NCBI GenBank assembly: GCA_023213395.1
Contig: CM041465.1
Coordinates: forward strand, 82,343,741-82,407,740
Source of the DNA: Cycas panzhihuaensis
Taxonomy: Eukaryota; Cycadophyta
Reading direction: 5' to 3'
DNA length: 64,000 nucleotides
In this document: piece by piece, positions 47,301 to 61,218 of the stretch
How positions within the stretch are numbered: position 1 is the first letter of the stretch
Layout: each line of letters opens with the position of its first letter
Position numbers and translations under genes: made by a program
The notes under the pieces: generated by a model
Seen by the model: the letters and a program-made list of their open reading frames with translations, nothing else
The model's database searches: none
What the model was told of the DNA's origin: nothing

Positions 47301-48196
47301 CTTGCCACACTAATTTAGTTGTTAAGTTTATCTAGTTAATATAGAAAATAATTATTTGTTAATGAGAAATTTGACTAATCATGTATAATAAGAGGTATAA
47401 AAATATATTGTTTATATTACCTTATTACAACTAACTTATCTTGGCTAGGTAGTTTAACTTGTTCCCAAAGTTAACATGTTTTGATGATTGATCTGATATT
47501 TTATTAATAGTTACCAAAAGAAAGCTACAAGTATGTAGAAGCATCATTAAAAGCTTTACAAAAGATATTTATCCATATGTAAGAGTTGAGATGAATGAAG
47601 TTACTCTTATACAACATACAGATTGTGTTGTTAATCTCATATACAAGAAGTAAAAGATTTTATACTATAGTTATTTACTAATGAATCATATATAAGAAGA
47701 ACATCCTATAGAACTATTAATTGTAGCAATTGGTTATCCATATATTTTAGTAAATGATTGTTATTTTATATAGATATCAATAATTTTAATTGTTTTGTTA
47801 ATATGATGACTAGTTAATAGATGATTGATGGTAGTTTTATAGGTGAAGATATAAAGATATTTATGAAAACACTTCATTTAATGGTTGATAATTAATTATT
47901 AATTTATAATTTTACAGGTTAGATCTTTATAGTTAGTCATTGATGATCACAAATGACTATATATTTACTACAAGTTAATATTTACAGTTTTAAAATATAA
48001 TACTTGTAGAAGACGAGCATAATGGATGACAAATTTATAGGATACATGTGATGATATGGATTCATATAGTATGATACATATTTATTATAAATTTTGATAC
48101 ATATTACAAGTCATAGATTCTAGTAGACATAAACATGAATGATCAAATTCAACACTTGAAGACAAATATTTGAAGATGTTAAACATTCAAAGGGAA
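47301..48196 (+). other. 3' internal end of an I-family element
   Basis: Unrecognised, many stops. It ends in CAAAGGGAA (48189-48196), a polypurine tract directly before the I LTR. Confidence 0.45.
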
Positions 48197-48696
48197 TGTC
48201 AGAACATGTGATATTATCATATATATAATATTTAATGTTAATATTATGAACCCATACACAAACTCACTCACTAAATATAATGAGAGATGTGGTTATACAT
48301 ATATATCCATGTCTAAATGCTATTAGATAATGTAAAATCTCAAGAAAAATTATAGGTTACTCATGAAATGACTATTGATATAAATATGTATACACATCAC
48401 TTACGAACTTGGGAAAGGAGATGTACTTATTCTGATATATAAGGAGGAGCTCCAAACTCCAACCTTCTCTTGTGATTTTTTTCATACTATGTTTTCTACA
48501 TATAAATTTATTGTCTCTCTTATGGTAATATTTATTACATGTTTGATATATTCCATACTTTATAATTCATATTATTATTTTATACGTGTATATTCCTTGT
48601 AAGATAATTTATTATTTATACATATTTATTATATTTTTGTTACATATACTTAATACATTATAAATTGATACCACACTTAAATTCTAGATTCTAATA
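48197..48696 (+). repeat. LTR of family I, right copy
   Basis: TGTCAGAACATGTGATATTA ... ATTCTAATA, 500 bp, partner of 32354-32849. The flanks (AGATA at left, GCATT at right) do not form a target duplication, so the two LTRs may belong to different insertions or have decayed at the ends. Confidence 0.75.
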
Positions 48697-51600
48697 GCAT
48701 TTCTCCATATTCTTATTAATAGTACCCCCCCAATCATTACTTTGTTTTCCTTTTTTGTATTATTATAAATAATTAGGACTTTTAAGAATTTAGTTCATAG
48801 ATATTCTATATGAAATCAATCCCATCTTACATAAGCATCTTATGATAGCAAGTTATAACTAATATAATGTAGTGTGCACATTCATACGTAAATGTGAAAT
48901 TGATGTTTTCCTATATTTATAAGAGTCTCTTCTAAATTACCACATAAACTTCCTGTTTAACCCTTGAAGAATTCAAGGGGAAAAGATATGAAGACATTAG
49001 CATAGCTTTTGAAGTGGATTATAGGAGGATCAATAATGATTTTAAGGAGGTTAGATGACAATTTATACTCATTCTAGAGTAATATTTTCAATTTTGATTA
49101 ATGTATAAGTGAAGGTTATAATGTGCTTTGAGGAGTGTAGCATTCCAAGGTGATTATTGTAGAATAATTCATCAATTATGCATTAAATTCCTTAAGTTGC
49201 CTATATCATCAATCAATTTGTTCATGCTCACATACCAAAATGACAATAAATGTATTCATTCATCTATAAAAACATCAAATCTTACTTATCACATGAGTCC
49301 TAAACTAATTTTAGGATGATGTTTAAAAATTATGGAAACATTTTCCTCCTTCATAGTAGAAGCTCTTCGAATTAGTGATATAAGATATTCATTATTATTA
49401 ATACTACCCTATGTGGTTTTTTATTAGGAGTTTTATGCTAACTAATTATGGGTTAGAGGTATTGTTTTAGGATATATCTAATTAGAGAACTTACCTTTTT
49501 GTTATAATCTCATGGAATTTGAAGTATATAAGATAATAAGAATTAAATAAGATAGTACCTAGTTAAATTAGCAAGGTGTGCAAAACTGAGGAAAATGCAT
49601 TTGATAGAATTAGGGTAGTTAGTGGATAACTAGGAGAAAGTTTAGGAACATTATGGATTTGAAGTGCATTTATTAAAGCCCTAGTGATTATAATGTATTC
49701 AACTAGGTTATTTGTTATAGATGGAATGAATAGTCTAGCACTTGATATAACTTGACCTAGGTGGTCTTAATTAATCTAGATAGTAGTAGAAGGTCTAGGG
49801 TTTCATCAACTTTTCCCATTAGTATGAATGAATTATTCCATAGATAATGTGGTAGTGACTCTAAGATGTTTTGCTTAGAAAGCAATTTGATGAATAAGGG
49901 AAGACATAGGAATTAGCTTAGTAATAATATGGTCAAATTATGAAGACATTCTAGGGTTTGGCTGGTGTTTATTAGTGGATGGCATCCAAAAGTGACCATG
50001 CTAGTTACTAAATACTTTTGAAGTAATACCTAGAAACCTCCTAGTGATAATCAAGCTTTGGTCATAACTAACACCATAATGGAACCACACAATTAGATCC
50101 AAAGATCTAGAATGTTGCACTCACTCTAGACCTAAAATATGTAATGGAAAGTGGGGATGATACCATCATGTGGATTTCCTTGGGTTCCTAAATGGTCCCT
50201 TTTCTTCCTCCTCTTCTTTCTTTTTCCTCTTCTTTTTTTCCCTCTCTTTTTTTTTTTAAAGAAGATTTTTTTTTTCTCTCTTTTAGAAGATATATTCTTT
50301 TCTTTTAGGGACGTTATCAACCAATCCTATGCTTTAAGTGAGGGTTATGATGAACTAGATATTTCTAAATTGATCAATAAGATAACACATCTCATCTAGC
50401 CTTATACATACCTAGAGGCGGGTTGGCTTTAGTTGTCATGTGGTATCACCAAGACTTGGTGGATCTTGTGATGGTGTTGGCTATAAAAAATATAAATTAA
50501 GTTATTTGACCTATGGATGGTTACTCTCATAAGACTTTCAGTGATGATTTTAATAAAACTTAGGTCTTTCAAGTTGTGGGATTATTTATTATTAACTAAA
50601 CTATAAACTTATTTGGGAATTCATCAAAGTATCTCCTTTATAATGGTCTCTCAATACCACTTTTAGGAAAATGCATGGAATGGTGGATTGAGATTTTAGT
50701 GAATAACTTAATGAGTAGTTACTCAAGGAGTAACTGAATGAGTAGTTATTCATCTAGGAGCACTCATGAAGTTTGTATTTAGATGATGGTATTAGACTAC
50801 CTAGAAGCTTGGGTAAACTATAGGTTAAGGTTATTAAGATATAGCATCAAGAACCTTTAATAGTTGAATGTTAATAGCTTGACTTATTTTTATAATCATC
50901 TCTACTTATCCTTGTAAATATAATTGTCAAAATATTAAACTTAATTACCAATTTTGATAGTTCATCAGTGTGATAATTCACATGGATGGTTTTGTGCTTT
51001 GAGTGAATTCAAAGCGTGTGGTAGTGCAGTGACATCTAGTCTTTTACTCTTGTTGTGGAGTTAATTAGTACCTAAATAATTTAAGATCTTTATGGAGTAT
51101 CTCATAGTTTAAATAATATATAGAGTAGGATAACTTTTCCTCATTACTAAATATTATTATATGATAGATTACATGTAATAATTTTTAAGAAACTGTGTGT
51201 TTGCATTTCTCTCAAACACTAAATCATTAAGTGTGGCCAATTAGTAAGCATTATTTTGTAAGTCCTTTAGTCCAATAAATTATCCTACCTATTTTTAATA
51301 AACTTATATAATCTATTATGGAGGTAATCCCATTTCATGATCCTATCTCCTAGCATAAATTTTCTTGGGCACATCCTTTTAATATAGGTGATGTGGGTCT
51401 CTCCTTTTAAGGTGATATTTTATTAGTGTACTAAAAGTCTAGTCTTGTCCATCTTTTCTAGCTCTAAAATCCTAGGTTGTCAAATCCATTCGTCATCAAT
51501 AAATTCCTTTGATAAGACTTAAAGGGAGGGGATTTTAACTTTAAGTGGAGGGACTACTATGGCAATACCCATAAAAAGTTAGAAAATATTATAATAGTTA

Positions 51601-52040
51601 CATTGTGAATTATTCAAAACTCAACATCTCAACCCTCAAAACCTTCATATATTTACAAGAAGTCTACATATTAATAGATAATAGATCTCTATAGAATAAT
51701 ATCAAAATTATAATAAGTAATATTAAATTATAACAGTAAACCATAATATCATATGAGATTGCAATAGTGATTACCCTCTTTAAGGCAAGGGTTTCCTCCT
51801 AAATGGTGCAATAGTGCCCTAATGGCTCAAGTCCATTAGTCTAGATTAAAATATCAATTTTCTAAGATTCATTTATAAATAAATAATGCTCCTTATTTCT
51901 AGCCCTACTTTTACCTCCCTCTAAAAACTAACTTCTTATTCTCTCCTAAAAATACTAACTCTACATTAATATTTCCTTTTTTATTAACCTAAACATTGAA
52001 TTCAATCCTCCTTATTCTCCTAAAGACTAACTTCTCATAA
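48697..52040. other. unassigned region with polypyrimidine tract
   Basis: No recognisable gene. 50194-50290 is a long T/C tract. The open frames over it on both strands (50132-50399) are low-complexity artefacts. At 51490-51540 the plus strand has a purine-rich tail (AAAGGGAGGGGATTTT) like the end of a gypsy element, without an identifiable LTR. Confidence 0.35.
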
Positions 52041-52509
52041 GTTATTAATATAATAACTACCTCTATGTCATATAATAAGAAAAAAGGGAGTCATTATTAT
52101 AATGGTCAATATTAAAGTTCAGTAGGTATACAAGGCTGGATAAATATATGTATGCCAATCTCTATATAAGTCAAAGACTATCTTTCAAAGAATTGTAACT
52201 AAAGTTTTATTGAATTCTTCATCTTGGGCATTAATCTATAGGTAATATAGAGAGGAAGTCTTATGAGTGATATGGAATTTAGTGTAAATTTCATCCATAT
52301 TTTAAATATAATAAGGGGTCCCATTATCTATGATAAGGGTGTTAGGAATGCCAAATCTATAATTAATATGATAAAAGATGAAACAAGCAATGAGCTTTCT
52401 AGTTGTAGATGAGAGTAAGATGGCCTTAAACCACTTATTAAAATACTCAGTGGTATAAAGATGAATATATATCCCTATACCCCAACCCGAGGATAAAGGG
52501 ATGATCATT
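52041..52509 (-). pseudogene. gypsy integrase core of L
   Basis: Minus-strand translation: PLSSGWGIGIY, TTEYFNKWFKAILL, INYRFGIPNTLIIDNGTPYY (52302-52508), continuing in pieces to EFNKTLVTIL and DWHTYIYPALYTY near 52150. These match the standard plant gypsy integrase (WGID, ATEYFTKW, FGIP, DNGTPF, RDWH..L.PALWAYRT). About a dozen residues between WGI and TEYF are missing. Confidence 0.8.
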
Positions 52510-52514
52510 CATAT
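52510..52514. other. target-site duplication of F2, left copy
   Basis: CATAT against CATAC at 54041-54045. Confidence 0.5.
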
Positions 52515-52828
52515 TATGGTGAGCCTTTACCATATGTTAGAGGGTTAATAGGTTAAAAGGTTAAGGGTTAAGTAGGTTAAAGTTATAGGTATTTAATGGA
52601 AATGTGGGATTAGTTAGCTTGGAGATAGAATAACATAATAATAAGGTTATCCTTCTATAAATATAGCACCCTACTCATTATAGCATTATATTGATGAATA
52701 TAATCTTATTAGGATTCACTTCAATGTCCTTTTGGTGCTCTTTACATCTATCATCCACCTCCATTTATTTTTGGTTATCTTGCTCTATTTTTGTCTGTTG
52801 GATAGGTAACAAAGTTAGGCTTATCACA
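52515..52828 (+). repeat. 5' LTR of F2
   Basis: TATGGTGAGCCTTTACCATA ... GGCTTATCACA. Starts TA rather than TG. Confidence 0.7.
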
Positions 52829-53709
52829 TGTAGTATTAGAATAAGGTTACTTGGTAATTTTTTCTTTACTTTAGTGTAGGGTTTAAAGACATATCTCATA
52901 GTATAAGAATTAAAATTTTTAAAGAACAATGGTAAATTTGAGATAAAATAATTGTCTTATAAATTTTGAGTGGTTACACTACATATTTTTGGGCAAAAGT
53001 ACAAAAATTATAGCAAATTGAATTTTAGCCTACTTTCTGTCACTAACTTTGAAGGTAAAATTGCTAAGTTAGTTTCAAATGGTCATAACTTTAACTACAA
53101 GTATCCAAATAACCTCAATTCACTTTTTTTTATTTTGGACATTTTTAAATCTACTTTTAAATGGAAGTGGTCTTAGGTCCATTAGAGGTATAATAAAAAA
53201 GTTATCTACATTTATCAGAGAATAGTCCCAAGTATTAAAGCAATTTTGGATAAGCATGTGGTAGACTATGATGAGCAAATTGAGGACCGTACCTTACCTA
53301 TATCTCTTCAATAGGTAGTGTGATCAAATCTCAATCAATTCACCTAGAAGAAGTCATAAGCTTACCTATTGGACAAGGTAAACTTTTAGATGATAAGGAT
53401 GATCTTCTTTCCTCTTATAGTGGTGCACCATCAACATTCAACTTGTAAGAGCATTTAGGTCCTAATTTTTATGGATCCCCACATTACTATAGCATGGGCT
53501 CTCATTTCTTTGATTATGATATATATCTAAAAGGTCCACACTTCTTTAGTACTTGTTCCCACCCAATGGGAGATGTCTTAACAGTAGTTTCTTTACTATG
53601 GCATAAGGATGATAAATCTACCTATGACATTCTCATAGTGATAGTTGGTAGACATAAATATTTTTGTATTAAGATGCTTTGAGGGTAAATCATCTCAGGG
53701 AGAATTGAT

Positions 53710-54040
53710 TATGGTGAGCCTTCACCACATGTTAGAGGGTTAATAGGTTAGAAGGTTAAGGGTTAAGTAGGTTAAGGTTATGAATATTTAATAATAGTGA
53801 AAATATAGGATTAGTTATCTTAGAGGTAGAATAATATAATAATAGGATGATCCTTCTATAAATATAACACTATACTCATTATAAAGTTATGTTGATGAAT
53901 ATAATCTTATTAGGATTCACTTCAATGTCCTTTTGGTTCTATTTTGGTGCTCTTCATATCTATCATCTACCTCTATCTATTTTTGGTTATCTTGCTCTAT
54001 TTTTATATGTTAGAGAGATAACAAAGTTAGGCTCATTACA
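53710..54040 (+). repeat. 3' LTR of F2
   Basis: TATGGTGAGCCTTCACCACA ... GGCTCATTACA, preceded by the tail ATGCTTTGAGGGTAAATCAT (53674-53693) and a purine tract (CAGGGAGAA). Confidence 0.7.
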
Positions 54041-54045
54041 CATAC

Positions 54046-54240
54046 TTAATCTAGGTCCTACTAAGAGAAGGGCCATAGGGATAGGATAGCTTTAAGGGAT
54101 AATATTAGTTGATGAATGACATTGGTATGGATTTGGCACTTTCCACACTTGAGGATATAAGCATGGGCATCTTTAAATAAGGTGGGCTAGTAATAGCCCA
54201 TGTTGAGGATCTTTTGAGCCATGGCTTATTTTCTAAAGTT
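54046..54240 (-). pseudogene. gypsy integrase zinc-binding domain of L
   Basis: Minus-strand reading HNGIYGGNF, AMAQKILNMGYY, PTLFKDAHAYILKCGKCQ carries the second His and both Cys (CGKC) of the HHCC integrase N-terminus. It is followed by LSLWPFS, the residues that normally precede WGID, after which F2 intervenes. Confidence 0.8.
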
Positions 54241-56050
54241 TCCACCATAGATTCCATTGTGACATTCTTTTAAAGCTTCCAAGGCTTTGGTTTAGTTGAG
54301 ATAACTTACTAATACCCCTTCAAATGATCATTTATCCTATATGTCACCCATGGTGATGTACCATTAGGGAGTGGCTCTAATATTATATTTTTATTTTATT
54401 GAAAAGCCTTTAAGACATTATTGTTTTACTAGATAGTGGACAATATTTGTATACTAGTCTTCAATATATTGAAGGTGTATATGAAGTAGGTGTTTATTAA
54501 GAAGTGACTCATCTATAATTTCATCCTCATGATTTAGAAAAAGCACATATTCTAACCACTTAGTTATAATTATTCTCTTTCTAGAATTTCTATTGACCAT
54601 TATAAAAATAAACTCCTATAGTAGGACTGCCTATTTGCCTACTTTTTTGGTCAAATCTACCTTAATAAGGAAGAATCTAAGTGAGTCTATTCAAATGATG
54701 ACTTAGCAGTGTTTCCCTATAGGTAATACCTTAGTTTATTATTTGTGATAACCAAGGAAAGGCATTAGTTTTCAACCCAAGTGTGGTTGATCTTAATTAT
54801 AACTAAAGCCCTATTGATGAGATAAATGGTCTTTTCCATCCTAAATCATGTTCTTATGTGACCATGCCTTTAAGCAAGTCCTTGATAACATATGTATAAG
54901 AAATGAAGGGTTCATCAAACCTAGGGACCATAAGAAATGGGGTGGATTCTAAGGCTCTCTTAAGTTCCTCAAATAAAGCTTAAATTTCTAGAGTCCATGC
55001 AAAAGGCATCAATTTTTTTAGCAGGTTACTTAAAGGCTTAGCATTCAAATCAAAGTCTACTAAGAATCTCCTAAGAAAGGGCTTGATTTACTTTTGGGTT
55101 TGGGGAAGGGACATTTCTAGGATGGCTTTAACCTTATTTAGCTCTACCCAGATGCTTGTTTTAGAGAACATAAATCCTAGAAGTTTACAAACTATGACTA
55201 TAAATATGTACTTGAGTGAGTTAAGGTTAATATGAAATTTTTGTTATCTCTAAAAGATTTTTCTAAAATTATTAGTGTGATCCTTTCACCAAGATAACAT
55301 AAGCATATCATCCATATATACTTTTATGATTTTGTTAATAAATTCATGAAATACAAACTATATGGCCCATTCATATGTGGCTCTCATATTTTAAGGCCAA
55401 ATAACATGGCCTTATAGGAAAAGGTGACCCGAGGTATACTAAATATGGTCTTATGTTGATCTTCCATAGAAATGAGAATCTAGTTGTGCCTAAAAAAATC
55501 ATCTAGCAGGGATATAACTTTGAACCCTACCATGTGATCAATGATTTGGTTAATGAGGGTGAGGGGAAGTTGTCTTTGGGATAACTATCATTAATATTCC
55601 TAAAGACAAAGCAAATGTAGATTGCATTACTTTTCTTACCAACCAGGACAATGTTGAAGACCCATCACATGTAATCAATGGATTTAGTCAAGCTAACATG
55701 AAGGAGATTTTAAAACTCCATCTTTATAGCTTACAAAAATCTTAGGATGGAGGGGTTGTTGCTTCTATCTCATAGTTTTAGTACTTAGGATTTTAGTAAT
55801 GCTATGTATGACTATGTTTAGATCAATTCCTTTCATGTCAATGTAGTCTCATATAAATATATCTTATAATTCATTAAAGAGCTCTATATACTAGGTAATC
55901 TCCTCTAAGATACATTCTAATTCCCCCTTAATGGCCTCTGATATATTATCCAAATTTAGGTCAATGTTAACTATTTCTCCTAACAACATAATATTTCCTT
56001 CTTCAAAGTGAGTAGGGATTTATCTATGGTTGGAGTTTGATCATTATTGA
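54241..56050 (-). pseudogene. pol: gypsy reverse transcriptase and RNase H of L
   Basis: RT pieces on the minus strand, in order: MKGIDLNIV, WVFNIVLVGKK, YPKDNFPLTLINQIIDHMVG, MEDQHKTIFSIPRVTFSYKA, MLFGLK, and VYMDDMLMLSW as the catalytic YVDD-type box (about 55300). Then come GFMFSKTSIWVELNKVKAIL, PLSNLLKKLMPFAW, ALFEELKRAL and TPFLMVPRF (to about 54900). This is the canonical plant Ty3/gypsy RT with its connection domain. RNase H is too degraded to delimit within 54250-54900. Several frameshifts and stops. Confidence 0.8.
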
Positions 56051-59000
56051 AAGTAATTGGAGTAGCCAAAGATGAGTCTTATATAATGCATTTTTAGAAT
56101 CCCAACTTATGGTGATTGGTTAGTAGGTTAGGGTTTTTATCGACTAGATGCTTAAGGAAGGCTTTGTAATTCTTAAAATAGTCTACTCCTAATATGACAT
56201 TCTTAAGATGGCATGTCTAGGGTTCAACCAAGGGATTAATGAGAGATTTATTAGCCCCAAAAAGGTTAGTTTCCAAAATGGCCCTTCTTACCATATTAAT
56301 AGTCTAGGTTTATTATTATTCATTTGAGTTAAATACATCAATGAATCCATAGTGACTAATGCGAATGAGCATAAAGTTAGGTTTATTTGACTCTTCAAAG
56401 ACCATTTTTCTCAAGGATTGTGTACACCATAGGTATAGATGCCTTCTAGAACTTGGTTTGTCTTCTAACTATATAGACTTCCACCTCATGGGTGAAATTC
56501 AACTCCCCAAACATAAAGGAGCATACATAAGTGAGGGCCTACTTAATAAAAGGTTATAGTCTAAGTGAATATTGATGAATATGATCTCAGCCATTACTGT
56601 ATTTCCTTGTCGCTCAATTAGTAGGCTAGTTCATTATCTCATATGTTGAAATTCCTAATATTTTTAACAGTTAGAAGGGCATAATTTTAACTAACAAGAC
56701 TAAGTATACAAGGGTTCTATTAAGTTGACAAGTGCCAATTTCAAAGAGATATAGAATGGTGAGGAGATGTTAAGGGCCCTTTCTTGTTTGCTTAGGATTT
56801 TAGAGGGTTCAAAATTGGTTAGGGGTTGGATCAATTATTTCCCTATAGCATGTATATTATTTACATTTAAGGCTTCCAAAAGTAAATGTTTCTATTCAAG
56901 GTAGCTTTTTAAGACATATATTAGCATCATCCCTACAAATATTACTTATAGCTCCTCTATGATATAGAATGGTTTTTCCAAGTTAAACTAAGGGAGGGGT
57001 CTTCTGAAATCAAACCATTGGCTCCTTATTAGGATAATTTGGGGGACTTTAGGGATGTTCTCTAATGTTTATTAGGATGAGGAACTAGCTTCTAACTACC
57101 TCATGGATTAGTTTCTTATGGTGATTAGAACTTTAGGTAAGTCAATTATGTCAATGATCATGTTATACTTATCATCGATGGTTGGGTGTATCTCACTAAT
57201 CTTGAATCCTTAAGTATTTGAGTGAGCAGGATAGGTTGGATTGTTTCCTTTTCAAGTTCAAAGTTTGAGTTAGATGTATCCTTCATATTGGGTTATTAAT
57301 TTCTTGCCTTTTCTTTATTTGGCTAATTCTCCTTACTATAAAAGGGTTGGTGTGGATCAGTTAATCCAAGTTAGATTTAGATGAGGTCCAATTTGTTGGG
57401 TTCTTTTCTAGATGTAGCACTTAACATTTTTCATCATTATGACCCATATAATAGTTATGGGAGAACTATGGTCTTATACACACTTTCTAATTATATATCC
57501 TACCCTTTTAAGGAGGGGGAGGCTTCTGTTGTATGTGGTTCATAGTCATAATATCCTTATTAGTGAAATTTCCCCATTTGTTATTTTTGAAGTTGCCTTA
57601 GGTGTTTTGGTTACCTCCCCTTTTGAGTGGCTCCATGTTCAATGTTATGATTATGGTTCTCTCTAATGACCTAATAGTAGAGGTGAAAAAGTCATAGACT
57701 TTGCCTTGATCAAGAGATTTAAGGTTTTAATCTTATTCTAGTGTATCATGATAATCAAAGAGTATATTTAGCTATTTAAGACCTACCCATACCTTAATTT
57801 ATTCTAAGGCTAAATATTTAGCAACAACATTCCTATAGAAGTTGGGACCTATTTTAAGGATTTCAGCATGCATTTATGGCCTTAAAGAATTGGTAAAGAT
57901 ATTAAAAATTTGTTAGGTAGAAGGGATTGGTAATGTATAACATGCCTTAGAACCATCTAATAAAGTGTCATGTTGACTCTGTCTACCCTTATTTAATTAG
58001 GAGTAGGTCCTTGGCCCCAATCTCAAAAGGTTAAGCTATATTAAAGTCGCATATAAAGACATCAACTAACTAGTAGAAAGTAAATAGGAAGTTTTATAAT
58101 AGTCAATAGAACCATTTTAGGGCATCCCTTGAAGTGACCTAAGAAATAATTAGAGGATAATGTCATCATATGCTATAGATTCTTAGTAGTTCTAATAATC
58201 TTAAGTAATATAGGAGCTATAAAGAGAGGATACTCTTGAATGCAATTTAGGATAATAGGTCGTTTTATAGTCCATATAGGATATTTTGGCAACCTGGGTC
58301 AAAGGGATGACAACAATGAAAGGGTTTTTAGACTGTTGGTGAACCATGCCTCTTATGTAAAGTAAGTAAACCATAAGGGTTGGCTTAGTTTAGAACAGGT
58401 TGAATGTTTTATGAGATGTCAGTATTCATCCAACTAACATAAACACCTATGTTTGAATATTTATATATAGGTTGTTTTGGTATGGCATGTTAGGTTGGGT
58501 TCTATAAGTAAGCCCAATAAGCTGAGGAAGATTAGAAGTTTATTTAAAGGGTACCAAAACTTATTCAGATAGAGTCCCTTATGGGTTGATTACTCCAAAG
58601 AAGCATTACAAATAGGGATTTTGGGATGTCTTAATTTATCATATAATGGGGTTCAAAAGCTATCTAGGAAAACCAACTAAAAGTCATACCCCATTTGCCA
58701 ATCTGCTATATTTGTAAGTATGCTGATGTTTACAAATAGGTGCAATGGGTTTAAATTATGTCCAAATTAAATTTGGTTATGAGGGTAGTAAGACCTAAAT
58801 AAATTGAAAGACTAAGCACTTGACTATCCTATAAAGCCAAATAGTAATGGAACTAGGTTCTGGGTTTGGAAGAGTTCCTATAAGTGGACCTCATATTGTT
58901 ACCTAACAATGCATTATTTAGAAGGTGATAAAGGATGAGCTAATGGGGCTATTGAAGGGGTCATTCCTACCATGTTGGGTTTGTATACTTAGGGTGAGGA

Positions 59001-59382
59001 GCCTAATGTTGAGGTGTTAAATTATAGGATGGCTCTAAGGCTAATCTACAAGGCCATTCTAGGTTACAAACTTTGGCCAAATATCTAATGGCCTATCTAA
59101 TTTAGTGGAAGCTAGGAGGTGAGAGGATTATTTTATGAAGGAACTAGTATGGCTATTTATTCCCCAACATGCTATTAAAAAGAGACAAGGGAGGACATAG
59201 AGGTCTGATCTTCATGAGGGGTTATATAAATTTATCTCACATGGAATGGACTTAGAACTTTCATTCCACTTAATACAAACATGATGTAGATGGTAGTGTC
59301 TATGTCTAATTATTAAGATTTAAATAATAGGGAGTTCTAATAATGTGAGAGAGTGACCCAGTCAGGATTTATAAGTATTGAT
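56051..59382 (-). other. presumed protease and gag region of L
   Basis: Assigned by position only. A minus-strand stretch near 56100-56230 (LGVDYFKNYKAFLKHLVDKN) could be protease-RT linker. The plus-strand open frames at 56359-56559 and 57439-57666 have no recognisable motifs. No LTR boundary was found before 59383. Confidence 0.35.
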
Positions 59383-60329
59383 TGAAGGTTAATGATAGAG
59401 ATGCAGATCAAAGCAGTAAACTATAAGAACATCAATCCATATTATAAAACTATATAATATCATATTAAAATGAAACTATACCAGATTAAAGAATAATAAA
59501 ATATTTTTCCAACAAATCTCACCGTTTGGAAAACAGGTTCCTGCAACTCAAGATTTTAATGCACAAGTGAAATAACCCTTTTTTGGGGCTTAATCAGAGC
59601 TACGAGACTCAAAAAATTATAAAATATTAATAAATCCTTATGAAAAAGGATCAAATATAAATTAAAAGCTTCTTAATATACTTTAAGTTAATTAAACTTG
59701 AGAAGCAATGTTTAAAAAATATTAAATAATGACAAACTAGGAGCACTTATGTATCTTAACTTTAATGGCTTTGAACATCTATAAAAAAACTTCAAAACTT
59801 GCAAATAAATATGTCAATACAAAGATAAATGAGTCAACTTTCCAATAAAACTGATTAATCTAAAATCTAATGTCAAATAGAAAAGTTATATCAAAAATAA
59901 TAAAAGGTCTGCTTTATGTTAATAAATCAAAAGCTGGAAAAAATAGTTGACTTTAACTCATTAAAACTATGTCAAATTAGCTCCAAAAGTAGCAAATAGC
60001 TAGTCTATACTATAGCCCACAAAATTTTGGACTCAACATAATAGGTTTTGTTAGAAATTGGTACTCCAGCAAGAAGATATTATAAAAAAACACCAAGTAC
60101 TCTATGTATTAAGAATAAATTAAAAAAAGAAAAAAGAAAAAGTCTATAAGATTGAGTTGGCCCCTTTGATAAACAACATAGAGGTCACGTGGAGCGATGT
60201 GATTGAGGGTGAAACCCTTAAGGGGGCTAAGAGCTTAACAAAGGAAATTGAAATGTTATGAGATATAGTTTAATTTTTATAAACTTTATAATATAAATCA
60301 ATGTTAATATAAATAACGTTTTATAAAGC

Positions 60330-61177
60330 CGAGTGAAGAATGATGGATGACGCGACCTACACAGAGAACAGAGGTGATATAAAGGGCTCAAACTCGATCG
60401 AATTGATCAAGAAATAACATAAAGTAGGACGAAAATAGAGGCACCACCAGTTGCCACCGAGATCGAGCCCAAAAATACATAAAAAGCAATAAAAAATAGA
60501 TGTATTATTAAGCAGAAAACACGCGGGCGACGAGTAATAGAGAGGATATTGATGCTATAGAGGAAACAAAAGCTATGAATATTCTCATATATGAGCTAAG
60601 ATAGATGCGTGGGGGCCACTCGAGTAAGGAGAATTAGAATTTACAAAAAAATTCAAAATTTTTAAGAAAAACAATGAAAAATTAGTGAAAAACTTGAGAA
60701 ATAGGAGCCTGAGTGACTCTGGATGCTAAATATTTCTCTATAAGGCATGAAATGAGACAAAAATTGACAAGCAATGAGGTATCTTGGGTAGAAAGAGACT
60801 TGTAAAATTTTATAATGATCTATTAATTGTGTGTTGAGAACGAGCCTACAGACCAAATAGGAGCCAAATGGAGTAATTGTCGATCAAACTAAAATATCTC
60901 ACTGTATGATCAATGAAATCATGAACGGTTTCTTCCACTAGATCATTGGTTCAACAAGGATCACAATGAGTAGTAACTTATAGGGTTTTTAAGTGCTAGA
61001 TTTGATACATAAGCTTGTCGAATCAAGGCTATTAAGTCGCCCAAAAATAAAACGTAAAATAAAAAACATAAATTAAAAAATTAAATGAAATAAACTTTAG
61101 AATGTATAAAGTTTAAACTTTAATATAACATATAATTAAATCAAACCAAAGTAACCAAACCATGATACAACTGTGGC
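60330..61177 (-). repeat. leader repeat shared with G
   Basis: Aligns with 5647-6973 in the same orientation, most clearly 60645-61060 with 5965-6380. The minus-strand open frame at 60662-60856 is not open in the G copy and is not supported as a gene. Confidence 0.7.
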
Positions 61178-61218
61178 ACTCTGATACCAAATGTAGATGG
61201 ATCTAAGCTATGATACCA
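61178..61218 (-). other. duplicated primer-binding site of H
   Basis: CACTCTGATACCA (ends 61189) and GCTATGATACCA (61207-61218), 29 bp apart, two bases from the LTR. Confidence 0.65.

Larger units (their letters stand above)
52515..54040 (+). mobile_element. F2, short non-autonomous LTR element
   Basis: LTRs 52515-52828 and 53710-54040 flank an 881 bp internal region without pol motifs. It is inserted between the zinc-binding part and the core of the L integrase, which read continuously as gypsy integrase on either side. Its internal sequence aligns with F1 (for example 52850-53180 with 12290-12640). A degraded primer site (TAGTATTAGAAT) follows the 5' LTR. Confidence 0.8.
52041..59382 (-). 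mobile_element. Ty3/gypsy retrotransposon L, decayed, split by F2
   Basis: Minus-strand gypsy core in gypsy order (RT, RNase H, then integrase), with RT at 55050-55960 and integrase at 52050-54240 interrupted by F2. Protease and gag should lie right of 56 kb. LTRs were not identified. Confidence 0.75.

Noticed and set aside
50132-50399. Overlapping open frames on both strands, one Lys-rich and one Phe-rich
   Set aside because: Produced by a polypyrimidine tract. Low complexity with no start context or homologue.
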